DNA of 64,000 nt from Datisca glomerata (taxonomy: Eukaryota; Streptophyta; Magnoliopsida; Cucurbitales; Datiscaceae). Below the pieces are notes generated by a model. That model saw only the letters and a program-made list of their open reading frames with translations. It was not told where the DNA came from and searched no databases. The position numbers and the translations under genes were made by a program. This document shows, piece after piece, positions 1 through 9,564 of this stretch (position 1 is the first letter of the stretch; the number at the start of each line of letters is the position of its first letter). Where the stretch lies: assembly GCA_003255025.1 (NCBI GenBank), contig QANY01003970.1, positions 310,001 to 374,000 of the forward strand, read 5' to 3'.

Positions 1-137
1 ATATCTTCTGAATTGATGCTCTTTGTATCTGAGCGTGCTTGATGATGATGTTTGAATATTTTCTGATTGATGCTCATTGTCTAAAGATTATAATGTTAGT
101 TTTAATTTAAAGCTTGGCTCATTGATATGTTACACAG

Positions 138-365
138 GAACGCATGTGTGCTTTACGAGATGAACTTATCGCTGAGGATGTCACACCTCACTCCGAATAA
201 GAGATAGTTGAAGAAGTCCTCGGGCGAAATAGAGGTCTTGGACATGGAGTCCCGCCGACATCTTCCAAGAAAAAGAGTCGAGTTGGAGTTGAAAATATAG
301 AACGAAAAAAACAAATCAAGTCGATGGAGAATCAACTTCAAAGCTTACTTGCTTGGGCTCATTAA
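138..365 (+). pseudogene. Last exon of a plant CACTA transposase (Ptta/En/Spm family), broken
   Basis: After a plausible acceptor (TACACAG, 131-137) the frame reads ERMCALRDELIAEDV, then a stop codon, then EIVEEVLGRNRGLGHGV, a basic K/R-rich stretch and a final stop at 363-365. The EVLG-R-RGLGxG motif, followed by a charged C-terminal helix, matches the C-terminal end of plant Ptta/En/Spm transposases. The in-frame TAA at 198-200 sits where the family has coding sequence, so the gene is dead or read only as a fragment. Only this exon and the end of the intron before it are in the window. Assignment rests on the motif and on the CACTA terminus about 600 bp downstream. Confidence 0.65.
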
Positions 366-660
366 AACGGTTTTCCATCTTCTGATGATCACTCAACAAC
401 AGAAACATGAGCTATAGAATATTTGTTAAGCTTTGTAGTTAACATCAAACTTTAAATACTCTCTTCTTTATTTTTCTTTGGGTACATTTATGAATCAAAT
501 CCTATAATGAATTATGATTCGATGATTTTGTAATGAACTATTATATAAATGATATGTATACATATTTCTTTGAAAAATTCTGGGTTTGATAAATTTTTTG
601 ATGATGTTAATTACTATTACAGATGATATTAATTATCTTTACAGCATTTTTGTAACGCAA

Positions 661-962
661 AATTTGGTCGCTGAAAACATTTCGTGACAAAAAAAAATTG
701 GTGGCAAAAGGTTTTGGCGACCAACTTTTTCTTGTCGCGAAAGGGTTTTCGGGACCAATATTTTTTTTTGTCGCGAAAGACTTTCGCGACCAGTTTTTAT
801 TACGTAACAAAGGCTGATGCGACGAGATCTAAAAATTCATCGCAAAAGACTTTCGTTGACGGAGCTAAACTACGAAGCTCACGATGAACTTATGTTCATC
901 GCGAAAGGCTTTCGCGACGACTTTTTGAGGCTTTAGCGACCAAAATGTTGGTCGCTAAAGCC
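661..962. repeat. CACTA subterminal repeat block with terminal hairpin
   Basis: This stretch holds repeated direct and inverted copies of a TCGCGAAAG / CTTTCGCGA unit, for example near 735, 769, 780, 898 and 909. It closes with a perfect 15-bp hairpin: arms 929-943 and 948-962, with a 4-base loop. Such arrays are transposase-binding sites in CACTA elements. Short ORFs that cross the block in both strands are by-products of the palindromes and are not genes. Confidence 0.75.
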
Positions 963-1107
963 CTTGTTTCTTGTAGTGTTATCTCTTACATGTCAGCCTT
1001 GTTAAAACTGCATAAAATAACACATGGTATCCAGACATCTACTCCACCAATCATACGAAAAAAGATTAGAGTGTCTTTTGCTATCTCAAACAAATCAAAT
1101 CAACCAT

Positions 1108-1384
1108 TAAAATAGGCAATGGTCAGTTTGTAGAAGCAAAAGGAATCATCACAATTGTAGTCAATACAAAGAAAAGGGAGAATATACATCACATATGTTC
1201 TGTTAGTCCATGGCATTGATCAAAACCTTCTCAGCGTTGGCCAAATGATGTAGAAAGGAGATGTTTTACACTTTGAGGGAGATCTATGCACTATCTACAA
1301 CAAGAAAGATAAAACATTGGAGATTGTCAAAATAAAGATGGACAAAGGAAGAAACTTTTATATTCAACTGACATATGCAAAGTG
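1108..1384 (+). pseudogene. Copia gag-pol remnant (protease / pre-integrase region)
   Basis: Two frames joined by a frameshift read like the stretch between the Copia protease and the pre-integrase domain. First comes KIGNGQFVEAKGIITIV, the usual I-GNGQ-V-KG strand pattern. After the shift comes HGIDQNLLSVGQMM, then a stop, and KGDVLHFEGDLCTIYNKKD. LLSVGQ is a strong Copia signature in this position. The frame ends in a stop near 1384, and the next 400 bases have only scattered weak resemblance and many stops. It lies on the same strand as, and just upstream of, the polypurine tract and LTR at 1801-2233, so it is probably what remains of that element's internal domain. Confidence 0.6.
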
Positions 1385-1800
1385 ATCAGGCTAAATAAGA
1401 CAACAAACTAGTCATTTGTAGACAAGAATGAGACAAGCAATTGGGAAAAAATGAGAGATAAAAATATAAAAAATCTCCCCACAACTACTTCAAAGTGGGT
1501 CACAATTACAAGTAAGACGCCAACGTCTACAAAAAATGGAAGGCATGCTCTAAGATGGATAAAAAAATGAGAACGACATGATAGCTCAATCATATGAAAC
1601 ATGTTGTGCTACATTACTAGAGCAAGAGATCATGAAACAACTTTCAAACATCAATGTTTGATGAAAACAGATTAAACGACAAGTACGCCAAAACAGTACA
1701 AGATTGAAAGAAATATGACAACAATGATTTTATTAAACGATGCTCAACAAGTGAATCTCAACCGGTTTATAGATAAGCGTGAACTCTGCCAAAGGTGTAT

Positions 1801-2247
1801 CAAGGAGGAGTATTGAAATGTGATGCACATTTTACATGCTTCTAGACTATTCACAAATCCTTTAGACTTTACTAAAGTCTTCTTGAAATTTCAAGATGTA
1901 AAACAATATAGATGATTCTGGGTTTACTAGAATTTTCTAGAATGTATTAGAATTACTTAGAACTAGAATTAACTAGAATGTTCTAGAACTAGTGAAACTT
2001 TCCACCATTATCCATCCATGTCTAAAAATAGGCACTAGTGCTCCTTGTAATGTAAACTTAAAAATAAGGTAATCAAAACCATCTTTGCCTAAACAAAAGG
2101 CAAAGCCTAAGCAAAGTGCATTGAACTCCCAAATTTTGTACCTTGTATCTTATATATATATAAAACTATTCATTCTCAAATTTAATCTTCCACCCAAAAT
2201 CCTTTCAATTTCCAATTTCTAAATACTATAGCAATGGTATCAAAGCC
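1801..2247 (+). mobile_element. Copia polypurine tract, LTR (1814-2233) and primer-binding site
   Basis: A purine run (AAGGAGGAG, 1802-1810) precedes a candidate 420-bp LTR that starts TGAAATGTG at 1814 and ends ATAGCA at 2233. Immediately after it, TGGTATCAAAGCC (2235-2247) closely matches the primer-binding site that pairs with plant initiator Met-tRNA. A TATATATATA-containing promoter-like stretch lies near 2150. A polypurine tract normally precedes a 3' LTR and a primer-binding site normally follows a 5' LTR. Having both around one LTR means it was shared by two head-to-tail internal domains. The downstream internal domain is cut off at about 2294 by an inverted-repeat DNA element. Confidence 0.6.
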
Positions 2248-3279
2248 AACACAAGATAAGTAACCGACTTTAACATCATGGACCATGACATTAAGTCCAT
2301 GTTTGATTCACACTGTCATTATTTATAATTATATTGTAATCCTCTTGCATTGAATTAGCATGTATGTTTGAGTAATCTTTGAATTAGGATACAATCCTAG
2401 TTTGTATGCAATCTTAGTTTACAATCTTTATTTTAAGCAAATTGAATTGCAGCAAAAAATGAGTTCAATCCTAATTTATAATGCAATTGCAATCCTAATA
2501 TGAGACAAAATTACTTTAGTACCCTCATATGAAATAAAGCGAATATCACTTCTTTTTTTACACGTTCTCTCTCATTTTATTAATCTAATTAGAATTAACT
2601 ACTTTAAATGTTAGTCTAGTATTATTAATTTATTTAAATATTAACCAAATATAATTGTAATTAGGGTAAACTACAGTTTTGTCCTCTGCAGTTTGGGAGA
2701 GTTTGTCCTCTGTCACGGTCTGTTGATGTGGTATTACGTGACAAGTAATTTAACGTCACGTCAACATTTTATTTACCCAGCAGCCATGTGAGAGGAATTG
2801 CCCAAATTACCTATAATTCCCCCCTTCTTTCTTCTTCCTCGTCGCAAACCCGAGTTCCTCTTCTTTCCTCTTCCATTTTCACAAAGCCATTGTTGCAGCA
2901 GCCCCTTCTCTTCGAGTTTGGTTGGGTTCTGCTTCCTTCTTCCCACCTCCCTCTTCGAGAACCCGTTGTTGTAGCCATGCGTCTTCGTGTACAGCATCCC
3001 CTGCTTTTTCGAGATTAGGGTAGATATTTGCTAATTTCTCACTAATGTCTCATATTATTTTATGTTGGAATTCAAGTAAGATTAAATTTAGGTGAAAATC
3101 AGCAGTTGGGGTTATAAATTTAGGTGAAATCAGTAGTTGAGATTATAATTTCTCATACTAATTTCTTGTTAATTTCTTCTTTTGCAAGATAAATTTTGTC
3201 CTATTTATTTTAGTGTTTAGTGCTTCTGAACCTGTATATCATTCTTTAGTTGGGGTTATAAATGTACTAGATTATTGGT

Positions 3280-3739
3280 ATGAATTCTTCAACTCCAACG
3301 ACATCTATTTACATGGATGTCGGCGACCACCACTATGTTATTGTGGAGTTGCTGCTCAGATCAGAATATCTTGGACACAAGCAAACCCAGAGAGGAAATT
3401 TTTTGGTTGTTATGTATACTTGGTGAGTCTGTGCTATAATATTTTACGTTTTTTCTGAACGTTTGAAATATCTATCTAATATTATTTTACTATTAGGGTG
3501 GGGATGATTTGGGTTGTGGATATTTTACTTGGTGCGAAGATGATTTACTAAATTCAAAGGAAATGATTAAACTTTTGAAGAAAGATAGGAAATCGTTAGA
3601 GTAAAAGAATGACCAATATTAGTCCAAAATGAAGAGGATGTGGTTGTTTATAGTATTATCATGGCTTGTAATTGTGTTTATATTATTAATAAGATGCCCA
3701 AAAGAATATGTTAGTGGTAGTTTATGTAAATTAAGCTAA
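3280..3739 (+). pseudogene. GRF-type zinc-finger protein gene inside the MULE, broken
   Basis: Two exons are visible. Exon 1 contains CYCGVAAQIRISWTQANPER then KFFGC, the first half of a zf-GRF domain (CxCG, a basic SWT-NPGR-F-C core). It ends at a GTGAGT donor (3423). Exon 2 starts after TATTAG at 3497 and continues in frame with GCGYFTWCEDD, the second half of the domain. A lysine-rich segment follows, then stops at 3602 and 3620. The same frame resumes with a hydrophobic stretch (WLFIVLSWLVIVFILLI, about 3640-3690), the C-terminal membrane anchor common in plant GRF proteins, and ends at 3739. A one-base shift separates the likely start ATG (3280) from the zinc-finger frame. These disruptions make it a pseudogene. 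Its location between MULE ends indicates a passenger or second MULE gene. Confidence 0.7.
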
Positions 3740-4396
3740 AGATTATATGTTTATCTAGTTGTGTTCATGACAGTATGTAGTTCCCAACTTATTTGGTACT
3801 CTTTTGGTGTGGCTGATGCCACAATATAGATTAATTATGAATGAGCACTTTCAACTTATTTGGTATTTCTTTGTTTGTTGTTTGCAAAAATCAAAATCAA
3901 AGTTTTGGTACTTATTTAGTACTTCTTTTCTTGCTATCACAAAGAGTTCAAATATATATGTCATGTACATTTCCCATGTGTCAAATAGGATGATATTAAG
4001 CTCAATCTCTACCACGTTAACATAGCAATATTCTCCATTAACATGAACAAACTAGAAGCTAAAATTACATCCAAAATACTAGGTTATGATTATCAAATTC
4101 CCATCAAATTACATCTTAAAACATCCCAAAAAAGCATCCAGCAGTACCTATATCAACATATTAACATCCCAAAAGGGAATCCCTGCACCCACATCAACAT
4201 CCCAACACATATTAACATGCTCAAAATATAATCCTAGCACCCATATCAACATTGAAGCCTAATCCATCACAAAATAAGCACAGGAACCTATTAACATCCC
4301 CTAAATCAAGCACAAAAAATAGTATTGAGTAGCATAAAACAGAATCACAAACAATGTCCAGTAGCATAAAATAGTTTACAAAAGTTTAAAACAAAA
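3740..4396. other. Non-coding interior of the MULE between its two convergent genes
   Basis: A+T-rich sequence between the ends of the GRF and transposase pseudogenes. From about 4110 to 4300 it contains a degenerate repeat on the theme ATCAACATCCC / TATTAACATCCC, repeated roughly six times. Short ORFs here show no recognisable domain. Confidence 0.5.
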
Positions 4397-6698
4397 TCAT
4401 AAAATAGATTCCCATCTAGCAGCAGCACCTCTACCCCTTCCTTGACCTCTCCTAGCAGCAGCACATCTTTCCCTTCCTTGAGCTCTACCTTGTCCTCTTC
4501 CAGAGTTGTTTTCTTGAGTGGAGGGTTGATTTTCAATAGCAGTAGTAACAGAATTACTTGCTTGAATTCCAGCAACATTGCTTGCTTTAGATGGAATCTA
4601 AAAAGATAGAGTATTGTGTAAATCAAACATATATTGAAATGAACATAAACAAAACATATTACATATAAAGTAGAAGCTTACTCTAAATCCATTAAATCTC
4701 TTTGCACCCTTATTAGTGTCGATAACAGTGTTCTTCATTCTTGGGCTAGCATTGTTCTTTGCAGCAACTGGAGTGCCCCCTTACATGTCCTCTTATTATG
4801 CCCAAAGGTGTGACACTTGCTACGGGTTAATGTCTCATTCCTTTTCTTCAACACCATTGGATTTTTTGGCTCATCATTGTCTCTTCTTCTTTGTTTCTTT
4901 GGCCTCCCGGTGGCGTTTTGAACTTTGGAGGCAACACTATAGTTTCATCATTGGTGACTTTAGGCCAAAGGTTTGTCCATTACATGGCTGTATAAAATGG
5001 GAATAAGTGGCCAACATTGTATCTTTGTGATAGAACTTATCAATATACGCATCAGGGTTACTGCTCATAAAGTAAATACATTGTATGTCATACATACAAG
5101 GAATACTAGACACATTCCATCTATAACAGCTGCAAGACCTAGCATCCAAGTCAACCACATACATGTCTCTTCCACAATTAACTTCAAATTTATGTTCTCC
5201 ATTCCATACAACTTGAAAATTCCTAGAAGCCTTAACAAACTTCTGCAACTTTAGTTTAATTTTAGGACCAATAAGACCATCATACTTCATAATTTCAGCC
5301 ATCTTTTATTGTACCCGATTCATCAAAGTCTTTCAGATATTCTCATTCATTGTCATTATTGGTTTGTCCCTAGATTCTAAGATGTATGCATTGAAGCTCT
5401 AGGAAAAGTTATTAAGTAACATGTCACACTTTGGGAAAATACTAAATGCATGTTTTGCCCAATGTTTAGTAGGGTGATTATTCAACCACGTATATGGAGC
5501 TTCATCTAATTCCCTCAACACATTCATCTCCTTCTCAAACTCTGCAATGGTACTGGCCTTTGCAGCATTCCACATGTAATCCTCGTAAACCTTACCCTTT
5601 TATGTGGTCTTGAAGCTAGCATATAAGTGCCTAATATAAAACATGTGAGCAAAGGTAGGATAACCTTAAGTCTTTTTCAAACCCTTTTGCTGGTCTGAAA
5701 TAAAAGTCAACTGTTTGGACTCATCCACACATCCTATATCATTGAGTAATAAGTACAGGAACCATCCCCAAGAATTCATTGACTCATTCTCCACTACTAC
5801 CCAAGTAATGGGATAAAGACCATCGCCATCAATACCAACTGCTCCTATAAACTGACCTTGACAATGACCTTTAAGATGGAAAGCATCAAGGCCCATGATA
5901 GGTCTGCAATCATTCAAAAAATATTGACTGCAAGCATCTAAACAAACATACAATCTTTGGAAAAATAGCAGTCTTATCAATTTGAAGCCCGTCAACATGA
6001 ATCTTCATTATACTTCCCCTATTTGAGTTCAATAACTCCTCATAATAGTTACACAACCTAGAATATTGTTCAGTATAAGTTCCCTCAATCTCCCACCAAA
6101 CATATTGTCTTTCTCTATATGCTTGGCTTGTTGAAATGTTCACTAGCAGGTCCTTCCTCACTGTCTCGCTAATGTCATTCAACTTCCACTGATGATGTGT
6201 CCTAAACCTGTCCATATAATGTTTTGCGAGCCATCTAGGGCTAACATGCCTATTCCGGAAGGTTCTGTAACACCTATGATCTAGATTAATGGACTTTACC
6301 CGCATGCTATTACTCCCCTCACAATAAACACTATGACTTTCATCTTCATCATCAGCATGCATATTCTCATCATTAGCAAGCAAAGACTTAGGAGAATGTG
6401 CAACATAAACATGTATAAGTCTAGCAGGTGGAACCACCCTACACATTTGCATTACATCCCTATCAGTCCTTATCTCTACTAAACCAAATTCTATATCCTC
6501 CCTAGGCTTTATGTAATACATGGTAGTATATTCAACAACACCGAAATAGTCAAACATATCTTTTAGTTGTAGCAGACTCATCTTATCCGAGTCACAGTCA
6601 TAAAAACTAGATATTTTACCTCCTAAGTATCTTGTAGGAGTGGACCATTCAAACTGATCACTATGTTGCACATGAATTGAAAATGGATATGGAGCCAT
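4397..6698 (-). pseudogene. MULE transposase (MURA-like), inactivated
   Basis: Reading leftward, the N-terminal part starts MAPYPFSIHVQHSDQFEW at 6698 with a YLGGKISSFYDCDSDKMS segment typical of MULE N-termini. The catalytic MULE domain follows at about 5900-5670 (CRPIMGLDAFHLKGHCQGQ, VGIDGDGLYPITWVVVENES, FISDQQKGLKK). Further on, AEFEKEMN and WAKHAFSIFPKCDMLLNNFS continue the family pattern. A SWIM-type zinc finger lies near 5150 (CSCYRWNVSSIPCMYDI). The end has a zinc-knuckle-like KCHTFGHNKRTCKG and an R/G-rich tail. A probable intron lies at about 4598-4681. Frameshifts near 5930 and 4965 and stops near 5665, 5610, 5405 and 5320 break the frame. The SWIM His ligand is Tyr and the first knuckle Cys is Arg. 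Confidence 0.85.
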
Positions 6699-7440
6699 CT
6701 CTGCAATTAAAAAACCACAATCAGACTAAAAATAACAGAGTTCACTTTACAGCATATACATAAACATAAGTGAAATAAAGGAAGCCCTAATTTCATCATA
6801 ACATATACAACATAATAAAAATTAAGAGATGGAATTAAAGGAAGAACATATAAGGACAGAAACAAAGGAAGCCTTAATTTTCTGAAATCAGAACCCTAGG
6901 TTCCGTGAATAAAAGAAATCCATCATTCTTACACGTAACGAATACGAATAAAAAAATTGAAGAACAGAATCGAAACTATACCTCCTCCAAATAGAGAGCT
7001 CCAACCTCCTCAGAGACCTTCAACTTCCTACAGTAACTCGAGCGCAACAGTGACGCGATTTTCAAGCACAACAGTGAGCGATTTGGGTGATTTCGCGAAC
7101 CCTAATCTCCTAAGGGAGGAGGAAGACAGTGATGCGTTTTGCAGAGGGGTGGTAATTTTTTGAAGAAGTGGTAAATTTTTGAAGGGGGTTAGGTTGGGTT
7201 AAATTTAAAGCCACGTCATTTATCACGTGACTGCTAGGTAAAGAAAAAGCTAACATGGCTTTAAATTACTTTCCACATAATGCCACATCAGCAGGCCGTT
7301 AATATTTTTAAGCGAAGATCTTATAGAAGGTCTAACGTGAATGAAAAAGGAAATTGTAGGGTCTACTCTATCAATTTTAAAAGTAGAGGGTCTAAAATGA
7401 AAACTACCTAAAACTGCAGGGGGTAAAACTATAATTTATC
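6699..7440. other. MULE right arm: transposase 5' flank and terminal inverted repeat
   Basis: Upstream of the transposase pseudogene, ending in the terminal inverted repeat. It includes CCACGTCATTTATCACGTGAC (about 7203-7223, containing the palindrome TCACGTGA), which mirrors a TTACGTGACAAG / AACGTCACGT block at 2734-2762 in the left arm. A short plus-strand ORF at 6957-7163 lies in this arm and has no recognisable domain. Confidence 0.5.
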
Positions 7441-7812
7441 CTTGAAACTAATGTTACGATTGGACGTCAAAATATTTTTTTACATAATATAATTGAAAAA
7501 GCATTTAAGTAACTTCTTGTTATTTACACAAATTTACAACAAAATTAGCATATACCAAATATAACAGTCTTAAATCAATGCTCATCATTTCATAGATTAC
7601 AATGCACAACCAAACACGATAATCTATTTTACCAACAATTGAATTACAAGCAATTAAATTGACATCAATTGAATTGCAATGGTAATTCTTGATTGCGTGA
7701 ACTAAACATCACAAAAGTATGATTTCACTTAAAATGATTCAAACTGAGTACATAAAATTAGTACCTAAAATATAATAAATGGGTTTTCACCTTTTGGGTT
7801 GGCCCCTGAATT

Positions 7813-8493
7813 TAGGAGTGTTCAACAGTCGGTCTGGTAGGATTTTTGGAGGAAAACGAGACCATACCAAAAATTACGGTCCTCCTAAGGACTGAACCGA
7901 CCAAAACACTACAAAAAATCTGAACCGACCAGACCGAACTTCAACGGTCGGTTCAGACGGATTTTACGGTCTAAGTATGCGTTTTATACACGTGATAAAT
8001 ACGCGTAATTTTTAGATTAAAAGTTTAATACACGGTTAATACATTGAACGTATTATACGCGTGATAAGTACGCGTAATTTTTAGATTAAAAGTTTAATAC
8101 ACGGTTAATACATTGAACGTATTATACGCGTGATAAGTACGCTTTATTTCAATGCATGTTTTAATAACACACATATGTTAGTGCTTACTTAATCATGAGG
8201 AGGTATATGTAGTACTTTTATAACTCATTCCCACCTTAGCTCTCCATTTCCTTTCCGATGTGGGAATGGGAAAAAGTCACTTTTTACTTGAAAGATAATT
8301 TTATATATATTATACGGTTAGTCTGGTCGGTCCGGTCCAGAATTGGTTGAAATTCTGGACCGAACCAAAAGCTTGGTCCTCTCTAAAAGGAGGACTGAAC
8401 CGACCAAATATGAGAAAAAAATTATCCAGACCGATCAACTTCGGCCTGATCCAAATCGAATTATACAGTCTGGATGGTTTTTGAATACCCTTA
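7813..8493. mobile_element. hAT-type MITE (681 bp) with 8-bp target duplication
   Basis: The left end TAGGAGTGTTCAA and the complement of the right end TAAGGGTATTCAA are inverted repeats. They are followed on both sides by imperfect inverted blocks rich in CGGTCCGGT and GGACCGAACC. The flanks CCTGAATT (7805-7812) and CCTGAGTT (8494-8501) match at 7 of 8 positions, the size expected for the hAT superfamily. There is no coding capacity. The interior contains a 69-bp tandem repeat listed separately. The short minus-strand ORF at 8310-8546 lies in the inverted arms and is not a gene. Confidence 0.75.
7991..8141. repeat. 69-bp tandem duplication inside the hAT MITE
   Basis: Two nearly identical 69-bp units (7991-8059 and 8060-8128), each beginning CGTGATAA and containing TTTAGATTAAAAGTTTAATA, are followed by a 13-base partial third copy. 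Each unit carries ACGCGTAA and TATACGCG motifs. Only one or two substitutions separate the units, so the duplication is recent or the array was homogenised. Confidence 0.85.
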
Positions 8494-8594
8494 CCTGAGT
8501 TAGATCTTCTAAAGTTAACTACTAGACTTTCGTCAAATAAGAACAAACTGAAACTTTTAAAATAAAATAATGCATATTAAATTCCAAAAACAGT

Positions 8595-8737
8595 CACTAT
8601 CTCTCTCTCACTCACTCTCTCTCTCTCCCTCTCAACCTCCCTCTCTCTCTCTCTCTATATCTCTCTCTCCCTCTCTCTCACCCTCTCAACCCCTCTCTCT
8701 CACACACACACTCTCCTCCCCTCTCTCTCCACAGAAA
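8595..8737. repeat. (CT)n / CTCTCC low-complexity tract
   Basis: About 140 bases of CTCTCT and CTCTCC repeats, including a CACACACA stretch. The Ser/Leu/Pro-rich reading frame across it (8570-8869) is a product of the repeat. Confidence 0.9.
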
Positions 8738-9560
8738 TGGTATTATTGTCTAATACTCAAAGCACAAAAGCCATCACACATCAATCTTAGTAGGAACGTA
8801 TCTCGTTGTTTAGTTAAACACACTACATTTTTGCATAATACAATATACAAAAAAATGACCTATACTTAACAGAGGTTGTTTAGAAAATAATCTGACATCT
8901 GAAAAGAATATGCATTAAGCTAAGAATCTAAACTTGGAGAAATCTTCAATTCATAAGCTAGATATTTTGTATAAGTTAAGCCCTAAAGCTTTTATAAGGG
9001 TAGATGCAAAATATATAATTTATATTTTATAAATTATTTTAAGAGGTAGTAACTCTAGTACTTAGAATTATTATTATTATCGTAAATGCCGGCCTTTGTT
9101 CTAGGTCTCAATATCAACTCATGTTGACCAAAAATTGAGAATTCTACGATCTTTAGCATCAAACATTTTTTTAATCTCACAATAAAATATTTTTAAATAT
9201 CAATAAGTTTAATGTAACACATAGTAAAAACTTTATCCTTTTTTATTTCGTTTCTATATGCACTTTAATTTTCTTTCAAGGTAGGGTGAAATAAATTTAT
9301 AAATAATTAAACTATGTTAGTATATCATATTATATTATTTGATCTATATTAGAATTACAACAATTGAGATTCACGAGCTTAATTATTAAAATCATAAGAG
9401 ATATTTCAATATTTTGGTATTAAAATTTGGGTATACAATTTAACAAGAGATTTTTACCTAAATTAGATATAGAGGGAGACTAAACTAAAATAACTTTAAA
9501 ACTATAAGAGGTTTTACTCATTTTAGAAAATTTAAATATAACGAAACATTCCCCAATTTG
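8738..9560. other. A+T-rich non-coding stretch
   Basis: No ORF of note, no RNA gene and no terminal repeats recognised. Its right edge carries AAATATAACGAAACATTCC (9534-9552), discussed as one side of a possible LINE target duplication. Confidence 0.5.
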
Positions 9561-9564
9561 TTTT

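Larger units (their letters stand above)
1..978 (+). mobile_element. 3' part of a CACTA (En/Spm) DNA transposon
   Basis: The segment ends at 978 with TTTCTTGTAGTG, the complement of the CACTACAAGAAA terminus typical of plant CACTA elements. Upstream come a decayed terminal transposase exon (138-365) and about 300 bp of subterminal inverted repeats built on TCGCGAAAG and TTTCGCGAC. Dense subterminal repeats next to a CACTA end are the hallmark of this superfamily, where they bind the transposase. The other end lies before the window. The three bases after the terminus (TTA, 979-981) would be one copy of the 3-bp target duplication, but the partner cannot be seen. The order transposase exon, subterminal repeats, terminus is as expected for a right end. 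Confidence 0.82.
2664..7441. mobile_element. Mutator-like element (MULE), 4.8 kb, with long terminal inverted repeats
   Basis: The left end GGGTAAACTACAGTTTTG and the complement of the right end GGATAAATTATAGTTTTA align over at least 30 bases, both continuing into a CCYCTGCAGTTT block. The flanking nine bases, TTGTAATTA (2655-2663) and TTGAAACTA (7442-7450), match at 7 of 9 positions, as for an old 9-bp Mutator target duplication. Inside are a MURA-like transposase pseudogene on the minus strand and a GRF zinc-finger pseudogene on the plus strand, pointing at each other. Long terminal repeats, 9-bp duplication and transposase type all agree on the assignment. Confidence 0.85.
2294..7713. mobile_element. 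A+T-rich inverted-repeat DNA element, copy A, split by a MULE
   Basis: The left end (GTCCATGTTTGATTCAC) and the complement of the right end (GTGATGTTTAGTTCACGC) are imperfect inverted repeats. The interior shares runs such as ATTACAATGCACAAC, ACAAGCAATTGAATT and TTAATTTATTTAAATATT with the elements at 34941-35647 and 35738-36740. Removing 2664-7441 brings together two halves that match the uninterrupted copies in order: TTTAAATATTAA before the break, then a TTTTTTTACATAATATA tract after it. No coding sequence was found in the element itself, so it is non-autonomous. The superfamily is uncertain because no convincing target duplication was found. Confidence 0.6.

Noticed and set aside
684..887. 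ORFs on both strands in the CACTA end
   Set aside because: They follow the palindromic subterminal repeats and have no conserved domain.
7991..8141. Regular repeat considered as a CRISPR-like array
   Set aside because: The units are directly adjacent with no spacers, it lies inside a hAT MITE, and the genome is plant.
8570..8869. 99-codon Ser/Leu/Pro-rich ORF
   Set aside because: It is generated by a CT-rich low-complexity tract and has no domain.
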